Source of the DNA: Aquificaceae bacterium
GTDB lineage: Bacteria; Aquificota; Aquificia; Aquificales; Aquificaceae
DNA length: 64,000 bases
Direction: 5' to 3'
Assembly (NCBI GenBank): GCA_027079305.1
Contig: JALWVU010000055.1
Location: 62,001-126,000, forward strand
This document shows positions 18,397 through 25,738 of this stretch, piece by piece. The position numbers and the translations under genes are program-made. The first letter of the stretch is position 1. Each line of letters begins with the position of its first letter. A model generated the notes under the pieces. It saw only the letters and a list, made by a program, of their open reading frames with translations, did no database searches and was not told the DNA's origin.

Positions 18397-19272
18397 CTAT
18401 TTCTTTATGATTATTGTCTCGAAGAATTTCCTGAAGCCCTTATTCATGTAAATGCTTCCGTCTCTGAAGAGTTCCAGAACTCCTACATCGGGATTCTCCT
18501 TCTCGAACCTTCTCCTCAACTTCCTCGGCATGGAGAAGAGGGCTGTTGCGTAAGCGTCCGCATAGGTGCAATCTTCATGGGCCACCGTTATCTGGATCAG
18601 CTCCTCGTCCCTCTGACGTATGTGCTTCCTCAGGTAGTTTCCTGAGGTGGAAAGACATAGATCCCTCGAGTTCACCATCTGGACCAGGCTTCCCCCGGAG
18701 ATGGGGTCTTTTATCGCGAGCGCTCTTTTGTGTCCCCAGACCTTCATGTCACCCGCGGCTCCTATGAATCCCCGGGGTGTATTCAGCGCTTCGTAGGCCT
18801 TCTCCACTATAAAGCCCTTGCCTATACCACCGAGGTCTATGGCCATGCCTTTCTTCCTCAAGAATACCTTACGCCCTTTCAACTCTATCTCCCTGTAGTT
18901 CACGAGCTTTTCAGCCTCCTCCAGGCTCAGTTTTCTCTCCCTCCCGTGTCTTACGGTTATGGCTCCCACACTGATATCGAAGTATCCGTAAGTTTTCTCC
19001 GATATCTCGAGGGACTGTCTAATTACCTCAAGGGTTTCCTCCGACACTTTCACGGGCCTTATCCCAGCCCATTTGTTTATAAGGGATACCTCTGATTCGG
19101 GAATGTAATCGGAGAGCTTCTCCTCGAGGGATCTCATTATCCTGTAGGCCCTGTAGGCATCTTCGTCAGTGGGAAGGTCTACAACAACGTAGGTTCCCAT
19201 CAGGTAAAAGACCTTCTCCTTGCTGAAGGCTATGACGAAGATTAGTAAGAGGGGGACGATGGCCTTAATCAT
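18397..19272 (-). CDS. apbE: FAD:protein FMN transferase (ApbE)
   Basis: A 291-residue ApbE that attaches FMN covalently to periplasmic or membrane flavoproteins. An N-terminal hydrophobic segment (about 1-17) exports or anchors it. Landmarks: MGTYVVVDL, LIDKWAG-type LINKWAGIRPV, YFDISVGAI, GMAIDLGGIGKGFIVEKA, GDMKVWG and AYATALFSM. ATG 19272 is preferred to the longer frame start at 19437 because it gives a proper signal sequence; the longer version would lie over the divergent gene. It is upstream of the porin and the cytochrome lipoprotein on the same strand, so its flavinylation target may be in a nearby redox system. Confidence 0.93.
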   Translation of the reverse strand: MIKAIVPLLLIFVIAFSKEKVFYLMGTYVVVDLPTDEDAYRAYRIMRSLEEKLSDYIPESEVSLINKWAGIRPVKVSEETLEVIRQSLEISEKTYGYFDISVGAITVRHGRERKLSLEEAEKLVNYREIELKGRKVFLRKKGMAIDLGGIGKGFIVEKAYEALNTPRGFIGAAGDMKVWGHKRALAIKDPISGGSLVQMVNSRDLCLSTSGNYLRKHIRQRDEELIQITVAHEDCTYADAYATALFSMPRKLRRRFEKENPDVGVLELFRDGSIYMNKGFRKFFETIIIKK

Positions 19273-19281
19273 GGCAGGGCC

Positions 19282-19287
19282 TAAAAT
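19282..19287 (+). promoter_or_regulatory. -10 box next to the start of the DraG-like gene
   Basis: TAAAAT ends 6 bases before ATG 19294 and the 21-base gap to divergent apbE holds no Shine-Dalgarno sequence. The transcript would begin at the start codon. One of several such arrangements in the window. Confidence 0.35.
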
Positions 19288-19293
19288 TAAACT

Positions 19294-20280
19294 ATGCAGA
19301 TTTTGAAGGAGAAGTTCAAGGGAGCGGTCCTCGGTGCAGCGCTCGGAGACGCACTGGGAAAGAGCGTGGAGGACATCGTCGAGGAGGAGGTGTACGAGTT
19401 CTATGGCGGGAGAATAGAGAGCTTTGTCTCGCCTCACCCTTCGAGCCCGGCCTACGGACAGCTTCCCGAGGAGACCTCGGACGAGACAACGATAATGAGG
19501 ATCCTTTTAGAAAGCGTTGTGACCAAAAAGGGCCTGGATGTTAGGGACTTCTTAAACAGGCTTATTCTCTGGTATGAAGACGAGCCGAGCCACAGGTATC
19601 CGGATCCCACGCTACTCAGGGCGATAGACCTCCTTTCGAGGGGGATAAACCCCACCTCCCATGGCCTGCGCTCTGACTCGGTGGAAGGTATCCTCAGGAG
19701 CGTGGTGGTAGGCCTGTTTCACTACTACAATCCCGAGCTCGCCGCGGAGGGATCAAAGCTCGTTTCGCTCTTAACTCACAGGGGGCAGGCCATAGCGGAC
19801 GGATCCGCAGTCCTGGGAGCCTCCGTGGCCTATCTGGTCTTAGAGGAGTTCGACCTGACAGATTTTAACGAGAGGATAAGGTTTGTAAACGCTCTCAAGA
19901 GATTCGTGAGCGAGAGAAGGTTCGAGAAGGTTTTGGACCTCGTTCAGGAGCTTCTCTTCGAACAGGCGGATCTGGATACCGCCATAAGGAACATAGGAAA
20001 CGGGAGCTATGTCTTTGAGGCCCTTCCCCTCGCCCTGTTCATATTCCTGTCCAACGTGGACTCCCCCCTAGAGGGCCTCTGGTGGGGGGTGAACTCCTAC
20101 GGGGAGTTCGGAGGGGACACGGACTCGATAGGCTTTCTGGTCGGTGCCTTCACGGGGGCTTACTTTGGAAAGGGTGTATTCCCGAGGCATCTGATAGAAG
20201 GGCTGGAGAACTCAGAACTCTATGAAGATCTTGCCCAAAAGCTGTATGATATTACAGAAAACATGATAATAAGGAGGTAA
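19294..20280 (+). CDS. ADP-ribosylglycohydrolase (DraG/ARH family)
   Basis: A 328-residue ADP-ribosyl hydrolase. The N-terminal FKGAVLGAALGDALG and ETSDETTIM (metal-binding SDxT-like element, about residues 62-66) and the C-terminal GGDTDSIG with a following acidic residue form the two-metal site of DraG-type enzymes. DraG removes ADP-ribose from arginine of dinitrogenase reductase, but the family also acts on other proteins and on small molecules. No nif gene or DraT-like transferase is in view, so the substrate is unknown. It is 6 bases upstream of hfq on the same strand. Confidence 0.9.
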   Translation: MQILKEKFKGAVLGAALGDALGKSVEDIVEEEVYEFYGGRIESFVSPHPSSPAYGQLPEETSDETTIMRILLESVVTKKGLDVRDFLNRLILWYEDEPSHRYPDPTLLRAIDLLSRGINPTSHGLRSDSVEGILRSVVVGLFHYYNPELAAEGSKLVSLLTHRGQAIADGSAVLGASVAYLVLEEFDLTDFNERIRFVNALKRFVSERRFEKVLDLVQELLFEQADLDTAIRNIGNGSYVFEALPLALFIFLSNVDSPLEGLWWGVNSYGEFGGDTDSIGFLVGAFTGAYFGKGVFPRHLIEGLENSELYEDLAQKLYDITENMIIRR

Positions 20281-20286
20281 GAGCGG

Positions 20287-20529
20287 ATGCCTTACAAACT
20301 ACAGGAAAGCTTTCTTAACACCGCGAGGAAAAGGAGGGTGAAGGTCTCCATATACCTCGTAAACGGGGTCAGGCTTCAGGGTAAGATAAGGTCCTTCGAT
20401 ATGTTCACAATTCTTTTGGAGGATGGGCGTCAGCAGACTTTAGTATACAAGCATGCGATAACTACAATAATTCCTCACGAGAGGCTTGAGATAGAGTTCG
20501 AAGAGGCGGGGGTGCCGGGACAGGCTTAG
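20287..20529 (+). CDS. hfq: RNA chaperone Hfq
   Basis: An 80-residue Sm-like protein, the size of Aquifex Hfq. Sm1 motif [26 protein letters not shown] and Sm2 motif [10 protein letters not shown] are intact, including the Tyr-Lys-His of the U-rich RNA site, and the N-terminal [11 protein letters not shown] helix carries the family Gln. It works as a hexameric ring that pairs sRNAs with mRNAs. AAGGAGGT overlaps the end of the upstream gene and gives a strong ribosome binding site. Confidence 0.97.
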   Translation: MPYKLQESFLNTARKRRVKVSIYLVNGVRLQGKIRSFDMFTILLEDGRQQTLVYKHAITTIIPHERLEIEFEEAGVPGQA

Positions 20530-20858
20530 AACATTCCCGGCGGTTTCCCTTTGGATACAACGAGCCTGTCTACTGGCTGGCCTCCCTTCAGGTGCTGGCT
20601 AACTATTTCTTCTACATCCTCAACCTTAACGTTTCCGTACCAGACACCCTCCGGATACACCACTATGGTGGGGCCCATCATGCAGGGTCCGAGGCATCCG
20701 GTGGGCGTTATCGCCACGGACATGAAGAGCTCGGGGTCCTGCTGGAGCTTCTCCATGAAGGCCTGGTAGATCTCCCTCGAGCCCTTGTCCGCACAGGATC
20801 CCTGGGGGTGTCCGGGTGGTCTCTGATTTACGCATATAAACACGTGCTTGAATTCCAT
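20526..20858 (-). CDS. Thioredoxin-like [2Fe-2S] ferredoxin
   Basis: A 110-residue protein with Cys9, Cys22, Cys55 and Cys59, the exact ligand spacing of the structurally characterised Aquifex aeolicus thioredoxin-like ferredoxin. The [10 protein letters not shown] loop carries the last two ligands and the N-terminal [16 protein letters not shown] loop the first two. The family is known from clostridial and Azotobacter ferredoxins and from NuoE-like subunits. Its redox partner is unknown. The stop codon overlaps the convergent hfq stop by 4 bases. GAGGTAAGG precedes the start. Confidence 0.95.
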   Translation of the reverse strand: MEFKHVFICVNQRPPGHPQGSCADKGSREIYQAFMEKLQQDPELFMSVAITPTGCLGPCMMGPTIVVYPEGVWYGNVKVEDVEEIVSQHLKGGQPVDRLVVSKGKPPGMF

Positions 20859-20930
20859 TCCCTTACCTCCTCTGGAGTTTGACCATAATTTTATCAGCGA
20901 AAGGACTCAGGCTCCTATGAGTTTTCTCAA

Positions 20931-21614
20931 TCACTTGAGAACTTTTTTGGTCTTTATGTAGAAGATGTAAAGGTCCAGCTCCGCCTGCGTTATCCCGAGT
21001 TCCCTGCATACCTTCTCTAAGACTTTTTCAGCCTCGAGGTATCTTTTGGGTGTTATAGTTTTTACCTCCGGGAAGAGGCGGTTTTCAGTTAGGAATCTGT
21101 AGACGTGTCTGTCTATTATGGCCACATCCTCCCTGCCGATGTTTCTGAGGAAGTGGGAGGCCTCCTTGTATCCGAAGCCCTTTATCTTGAGAGGTGATTT
21201 TGGATCTGCAAGGAGTTCCCTCAACTTTTTGGAATCCTCCTCGCTTTTGATGGCCTCCTCTATCTGGTTCCATCTCTCCCTCACCTCCAGTATCCTCTCC
21301 GCCCTTTGCTCGGGAAACCTGTGGCCGTGCTCTCTTATCGTCTGGGCAAGCTCCTCGAAGCTCGCGTTCATAAAACCCTCGTCTCCCAGCCTGGCCTGTA
21401 TCCTTATCCCCATCGCTGCGGAGGAGTTGGCGGTCAGTATGCAGAAGCACAGCTCCGAAAAGAGGCCCGCCTCGAAGTCTATGTCGAGAAAAGGTCTGAA
21501 GTCGTAGTGGGTTCCTCCCTCCTTCCCGAGTTTCCTGAACTCCCCTATCCTCTGGGATACGTAGGGACCTACCTTGGGGATGACCTCCTTTACCTTTTCG
21601 ATCGCTATCTTCAT
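20931..21614 (-). CDS. ogg: Ogg2-type 8-oxoguanine DNA glycosylase / AP lyase
   Basis: A 227-residue N-glycosylase/DNA lyase of the archaeal Ogg2 type. The helix-hairpin-helix element KIKGFGYKEASHFLRN ends in the Schiff-base lysine (Lys150) and is followed by IIDRHVYRFL with the catalytic aspartate (Asp168). The family removes 8-oxoguanine, the main oxidative guanine lesion, and cuts the strand by beta elimination. The 11-kDa N-terminal part is all helical, as expected. The C-terminal VLK end matches the family, whose terminal lysine recognises the lesion. Confidence 0.93.
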   Translation of the reverse strand: MKIAIEKVKEVIPKVGPYVSQRIGEFRKLGKEGGTHYDFRPFLDIDFEAGLFSELCFCILTANSSAAMGIRIQARLGDEGFMNASFEELAQTIREHGHRFPEQRAERILEVRERWNQIEEAIKSEEDSKKLRELLADPKSPLKIKGFGYKEASHFLRNIGREDVAIIDRHVYRFLTENRLFPEVKTITPKRYLEAEKVLEKVCRELGITQAELDLYIFYIKTKKVLK

Positions 21615-21660
21615 GGCTCATCTTATATCGCTGAAAGGAAAGAGGCTTTCTTTAACATGA

Positions 21661-22779
21661 CTACTTATAGTATATCCCTCTCGGAGAGAAGGTAGAGGCA
21701 TCCCTCTGGTATATAATCCTTAAAACTTCCTGCAGGTTTAACTTCAGTGTCTCATGGTCTTCCGCAACCACGTTCACGTGTCCCATCTTCCTCCTCTCCC
21801 TCTTCTCCTTACCGTACCAGTATAGCTTCGCTCCCTCCACGGAGAGGATGTCCTCGACATCTATATCCTCCAATGAAAGACCCAGTATGTTCACCATTCC
21901 TGAAGGTGCTTTTAGCCTGGTGGATCCTAAGGGAAGGCCCGTTATGGCCCTTGTGAGGTTCTCGAACTGGGAGGTGTAGGCCCCGTCGAGAGTGTAGTGT
22001 CCCGTGTTGTGGGGCCTTGGAGCAAACTCGTTTATGAGGATCTTTCCTTCCTCCGTCAGGAAGAACTCAACCGCGAGAAGTCCCACCACAGATAGGTCCT
22101 CCATCAGATCCGAAACTACGCTCACCACATCATTCGGGACCTCTTCTTCTTTGGGAGTCCAGTTGTAGAGGAGTATACCTTCTTCGTGAACGTTCTGGGT
22201 TACGGGAAAGACCCCTATCCTTCCTTTCTTGTCCCTCACACCTACAGCGGAAATTTCCGCTCTGAAGTGAACCATCTCCTCTACTACGAAGCTCTCACCC
22301 TCGGGATGGTTTTTACTAATGCTTTTGAGATCATTTAAACTGGACACTCTGTATTGGCCCTTACCGTCGTATCCAAGCTTTTCCGCTTTAACTACCGCGG
22401 GCAGACCTACTTTTCTCACACATTCTTCGAGATTTTCGAGCTTGCAAACCTCGAACTTAGGCACGGGATAACCTGCTTTCAGAAGGAAGTTCTTCTCACT
22501 CCCTCTATTCTTCTTTATTTTGAGAACATCAAGGCTTGGAAGAACTTGCCCTTTCAAATTCTCTATAACGCTGTCCTCTATGTGTTCGAACTCGTAGGTG
22601 ATCACATCGCACAACTCGGAAAACTCTTCCACCTTCTCGGGAGGAAACCAGCCGTCCGCTACTTTGCTTGCGGGAGCATGAGGGTTTTCGTCCAGAACGA
22701 AGAAATTGAAGCCGAACTTCCTTCCCTCGAGTATGGTCATCCACCCCAGCTGACCACCGCCGAGGATGCCTATGTTCAT
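21661..22779 (-). CDS. purK: 5-(carboxyamino)imidazole ribonucleotide synthase
   Basis: A 372-residue ATP-grasp enzyme of purine synthesis that carboxylates AIR to N5-CAIR with bicarbonate. Landmarks: IGILGGGQLGWM at the N-terminus, the DVITYEFEHI segment, ATP-grasp KAEKLGYDGKGQ and VEEMVHFRAEISAVGVRD, and the C-terminal NEFAPRPHNTGHYT metal/substrate site. purC is also in the window (25031) but on the other strand. A decayed TnpB lies 20 bases upstream of the start and may have displaced the native promoter. Confidence 0.97.
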   Translation of the reverse strand: MNIGILGGGQLGWMTILEGRKFGFNFFVLDENPHAPASKVADGWFPPEKVEEFSELCDVITYEFEHIEDSVIENLKGQVLPSLDVLKIKKNRGSEKNFLLKAGYPVPKFEVCKLENLEECVRKVGLPAVVKAEKLGYDGKGQYRVSSLNDLKSISKNHPEGESFVVEEMVHFRAEISAVGVRDKKGRIGVFPVTQNVHEEGILLYNWTPKEEEVPNDVVSVVSDLMEDLSVVGLLAVEFFLTEEGKILINEFAPRPHNTGHYTLDGAYTSQFENLTRAITGLPLGSTRLKAPSGMVNILGLSLEDIDVEDILSVEGAKLYWYGKEKRERRKMGHVNVVAEDHETLKLNLQEVLRIIYQRDASTFSPRGIYYK

Positions 22780-22784
22780 AGTGG

Positions 22785-23297
22785 ACCTCTCCTTCCTTAC
22801 CGGAGGAACTTCCGGTAGTGGATTTTACCCCATCCAGAAGACCCGCAGGGGGATCCCTGCATGGGCTGGGGCTCTTCGTTCCCTCCACAAACGTAAGTTC
22901 GGGTCGTCTTGATCTTAACACTCCTGAGGCAGGCGAGATCTTTCTTTTCCATTACTGTCCCGCATTCGGGGCATTCATGCAACCTTTCAGCTATGAGTTT
23001 GGCTGAACTGCTACTTTGAACAAGTCCCTTTATGTTCAAATTTTCAAAGCTTATGTGGTCGCAATTGCTTACGAGGTATCTTGACAGCTTGCATAGAAAG
23101 CCTCTCCTTGCATTCCTTACATTCTCGTGAATCTTAGCTACTCTTTTCCTCTCCTCAATAGCATGGTTGTAAAGGTTGCAAAGCATGTAGATCTGATTTT
23201 CCATTCTGTATTCCAACAGGGCTGGGGGATATGCCCTGAACTTGTAGGTCAGCAAGAGCTCAGTTTCTTTCGTAACTCTGGACATTTTATCTACCAC
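22785..23297 (-). pseudogene. Internally deleted TnpB (IS200/IS605 family) remnant
   Basis: An open frame of 166 codons joins two pieces of a TnpB protein. Residues 1-50 resemble the TnpB N-terminus (TYKFRAYPP, LYNHAIEERKR). Then the sequence jumps to the RuvC-II region (KIHENVRNARRGFLCKLSRYLVSN, FENLNIKGLVQ), missing about 150 residues with the first catalytic Asp. Next comes one half of the zinc ribbon (CPECG) and a frayed tail (YVCGG). Catalytic residues are therefore absent. The frame has stayed open through the deletion. A 7-bp hairpin (22798-22817) at its 3' end looks like the element's right end. It is unlike the intact TnpB at 28435 and thus a different subgroup. Confidence 0.8.
22798..22817 (-). 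repeat. Hairpin at the 3' end of the TnpB remnant
   Basis: TACCGGA (22798-22804) and TCCGGTA (22811-22817) form a 7-bp stem around a 6-base loop, overlapping the last codons and stop of the TnpB remnant. IS605-type right ends have such subterminal hairpins, so this probably marks the old element end, only about 20 bases before purK. Confidence 0.5.
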
Positions 23298-23394
23298 TTT
23301 GTTTTATTATATTCACCAACGTCCTTCACAAACGACGTTCTGTATCCATTCCCTGGATGGGGATTTAGGGTGTGGATTTAGTTAATATGGTCAT

Positions 23395-24123
23395 ATGACT
23401 ACGTTCAAAAGAACTCTTCCTTTTCTTATGCTTATGTCGGTCACAGCTTTTACCTCGGAGGAGACTAAGAAGAAGGTGTGGAGTGCTCACATAGAGCTGT
23501 CCTACGTGAACACCTCCGGGAACATAGAAACTCAGACTCTCTCCGAAAAGCTTGAAATAAAGAGAGAGGGGAAGGTAAACAGGTTCTACTTCAAGAACTC
23601 GGCCCTCTACGCTACACAGAAAGAAAAGGAAACCGCCAAGAGGATAGATGCAAGCGGGAGGTGGGAGAGATTGTTCACAGAGAGATTCTTCGGCTTTCTG
23701 ACTGCAGGTTATGAAAGGGATAAGTTCTCGGGATACGAGTATAAGGTAAACGGCGGTCCGGGTGTAGGTTACGATCTTCTGAAGACTAAAAAGCACGAGC
23801 TGAAGATCCTCGCCTCGACGCCTTACTACTACAACAAAGTGGAGAAGGACGGAACAGACAACTACGGGACCGCAAAACTCGAGCTTTACTATCAGTGGAA
23901 CATACTTGAAAACTTGAGATTCAAAGAAAACGCCAGCTACTTTGTGAATCTCTCCGATACGAGGATTTACTTCATAAACTCGGAGACCTCCATCGAGGTG
24001 AAGGTCTACAGCTACGTCTCCCTCGGGGTCAGCTACAAGCTCGCCTATCAGAACAGACCTCCTGAACCAGACATAGAGAGAACTGATACGACCTTCTCCA
24101 CCTCGCTGATAATAGACTTTTAG
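23395..24123 (+). CDS. DUF481 outer membrane beta-barrel protein
   Basis: A 242-residue exported protein with a signal peptide (about 1-19, ending AFT) followed by strands typical of DUF481/YdiY: WSAHIELSYVNTSGNIETQTLS, RWERLFTERFFGFLTAGYERDKFSGYEYKVNGGPGVGYDL. It ends in aromatic Phe (SLIIDF), as outer membrane barrels do. Family function is unknown. A TAATAT box (23383-23388) ends 6 bases before ATG with no Shine-Dalgarno sequence. The end overlaps the convergent transporter by 4 bases. Confidence 0.88.
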   Translation: MTTFKRTLPFLMLMSVTAFTSEETKKKVWSAHIELSYVNTSGNIETQTLSEKLEIKREGKVNRFYFKNSALYATQKEKETAKRIDASGRWERLFTERFFGFLTAGYERDKFSGYEYKVNGGPGVGYDLLKTKKHELKILASTPYYYNKVEKDGTDNYGTAKLELYYQWNILENLRFKENASYFVNLSDTRIYFINSETSIEVKVYSYVSLGVSYKLAYQNRPPEPDIERTDTTFSTSLIIDF

Positions 24124-25013
24124 ATCCTCTTGAACGCAAAGGAAAGCAGAACACCGAGTATATTCTGGGACAGGCTGAAGACAGCTGAAGGCAGGGCGGA
24201 AAGCTGGGAGAAGAACTTTAGGGCGAGCACCGTAGAGAGTCCCGAGTTCTGCATACCCACCTCTATGGAGAGGGTCTTTGCCAGTTTGTTATCAAGGCCC
24301 ACAAGCTTTCCAAAAAGGAAACCGAGGGAAAATCCAAGCAGGTTATGTATAAGGACCGCACTGAGGACAAGAAGACTCAACTCCTCCAATCTATCCTTGT
24401 TCAGGGCAAAGATCACCGCTATTATGAAGGAGATTGAGAGAACCGCAAGGTAGGGAAGGGAAGGCTCTATCTTTTTGACATCTTCCCCGAGAAGGCGCCT
24501 TATACCCATACCGAGCAGAACCGGGACAACCACTATTTTCAGAGTCGTCAGAGCCATGTCCAGAAAGGGAACGGGAACGAGTTTGCCCGCGAGGATCAGG
24601 GTCCAAAGGGGTGTAAATATGGGAGCGAGGAGCGTGGAGAGGGTGGTCATGGATATGGAGTAGGATAGGTCTCCCTTAGATACGTAGGTTATAAGGTTAG
24701 AAGCGGTCCCTCCGGGAGCGGATCCAACGAGCACCACACCCACCAGAAGTTCTGGACCAAGTCCAAGCCCCCTCGCTATGAAATAGCCCGATAGGGGCAT
24801 TATGGAAAACTGCAGGAGCGCCCCGTAGAGGATTATGTGTGGTCTTCTGAATATCCTTTTGAAGTCTTCCGGAGTCAGCGTTATTCCCATACTGAGCATT
24901 ATGACAACGAGTAGGGGGACTATGAGACTCCTGAAGCTTTTGAAGAACTCGTCGAATGCAAAACCCAGAGCGGAAAGAGTCAGGAGTATGAGCAGAAGGT
25001 ATAGGTTCCGCAT
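24120..25013 (-). CDS. Bile acid:sodium symporter (BASS) family transporter
   Basis: A 297-residue inner-membrane protein with about 9-10 hydrophobic helices. It has the BASS signature LLVVIMLSMGITLTPEDFKRI near the N-terminus, then SAPGGTASNLITYVSKGDL, which is the conserved cation/substrate crossover loop, and a later VGMQNSGLSTVLA that matches the second crossover. BASS proteins take up organic acids, pantoate, pyruvate or other solutes with Na+. Substrate is not predictable here. It is divergent from purC with 17 bases between start codons. Confidence 0.92.
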   Translation of the reverse strand: MRNLYLLLILLTLSALGFAFDEFFKSFRSLIVPLLVVIMLSMGITLTPEDFKRIFRRPHIILYGALLQFSIMPLSGYFIARGLGLGPELLVGVVLVGSAPGGTASNLITYVSKGDLSYSISMTTLSTLLAPIFTPLWTLILAGKLVPVPFLDMALTTLKIVVVPVLLGMGIRRLLGEDVKKIEPSLPYLAVLSISFIIAVIFALNKDRLEELSLLVLSAVLIHNLLGFSLGFLFGKLVGLDNKLAKTLSIEVGMQNSGLSTVLALKFFSQLSALPSAVFSLSQNILGVLLSFAFKRI

Positions 25014-25018
25014 GGAAT

Positions 25019-25024
25019 TATAAT
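25019..25024 (+). promoter_or_regulatory. -10 box immediately before purC
   Basis: A perfect TATAAT ends 6 bases before ATG 25031 and there is no Shine-Dalgarno sequence. On the other strand TAAAAT lies 9 bases before the transporter start. No good -35 element is visible, so the promoter class is uncertain; both mRNAs would be leaderless. Confidence 0.4.
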
Positions 25025-25030
25025 TTTAGA

Positions 25031-25738
25031 ATGCCGGAGAAGAGAAAGAAGCTGTATGAAGGAAAGGCAAAGATAGTATACGAAACCGAGGAGAGGGATA
25101 AGCTTATCCTTGAGTTTAAGGATACAGCTACAGCCTTCGACGGCGTGAAGAAAGCGGAGCTGGAGGGAAAGGGAGCGCTGAACAACACCATATCGAGCCT
25201 GATATTCGAGATACTGGAAAGGCACGGTGTGAGAACCCATTTCATAAGGAAGCTTTCCGACAGGGAGATGCTGGTGTGGAGAGCTGAGAGGTTTCTGGTG
25301 GAGGTGGTTGTCCGGAACGTGGCAGCCGGTAGCGTGGTAAAGCGCCTTGGGTTTAAGGAAGGAGAGAGATTTAAGAAACCTCTGGTCGAGTTTTTCTACA
25401 AGAATGACGAACTGCACGACCCACTCGTGTGTGAGACACACATAGAACTGATGAACCTTGCTCCTATGGAAGCCCTACCCTCGATGAGAGAGACAGCTCT
25501 GAAGGTAAACGAGGTGCTGTCCAAGCTCTTTTCCGATAAGGGGATAATTCTTGTGGACTTCAAGTTAGAGTTCGGGAAGCTTCCGGACGGGAACGTGGGT
25601 ATAGTGGACGAGATCTCCCCCGATTCTATGAGACTCTGGGATGCTGAAACGGGAGAGAAGCTGGATAAGGACAGGTTCAGGTTCGATCTGGGAGATCTTC
25701 TCGAAGGCTACAGGAAAGTTCTCGAGCGTATCTCTTAG
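25031..25738 (+). CDS. purC: Phosphoribosylaminoimidazole-succinocarboxamide synthase
   Basis: A 235-residue SAICAR synthase of purine synthesis, joining CAIR and aspartate with ATP. N-terminal KKLYEGKAKIVYET is the ATP-binding strand-turn, with FKDTATAFDG, then VRNVAAGSVVKRLG and LVDFKLEFGKL; the DEISPDSMRLWD element carries the catalytic Asp and metal ligands. The length matches bacterial PurC. The start gives the usual short N-terminus and the stop overlaps the convergent copper ATPase stop. Confidence 0.97.
   Translation: MPEKRKKLYEGKAKIVYETEERDKLILEFKDTATAFDGVKKAELEGKGALNNTISSLIFEILERHGVRTHFIRKLSDREMLVWRAERFLVEVVVRNVAAGSVVKRLGFKEGERFKKPLVEFFYKNDELHDPLVCETHIELMNLAPMEALPSMRETALKVNEVLSKLFSDKGIILVDFKLEFGKLPDGNVGIVDEISPDSMRLWDAETGEKLDKDRFRFDLGDLLEGYRKVLERIS

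Noticed and set aside
23298-23394. Regulatory structure between TnpB remnant and DUF481 gene (AACGTC/GACGTT and TCCA/TGGA repeats)
   Set aside because: Short imperfect stems without context; they may be leftover element ends, and only the TAATAT box could be supported.
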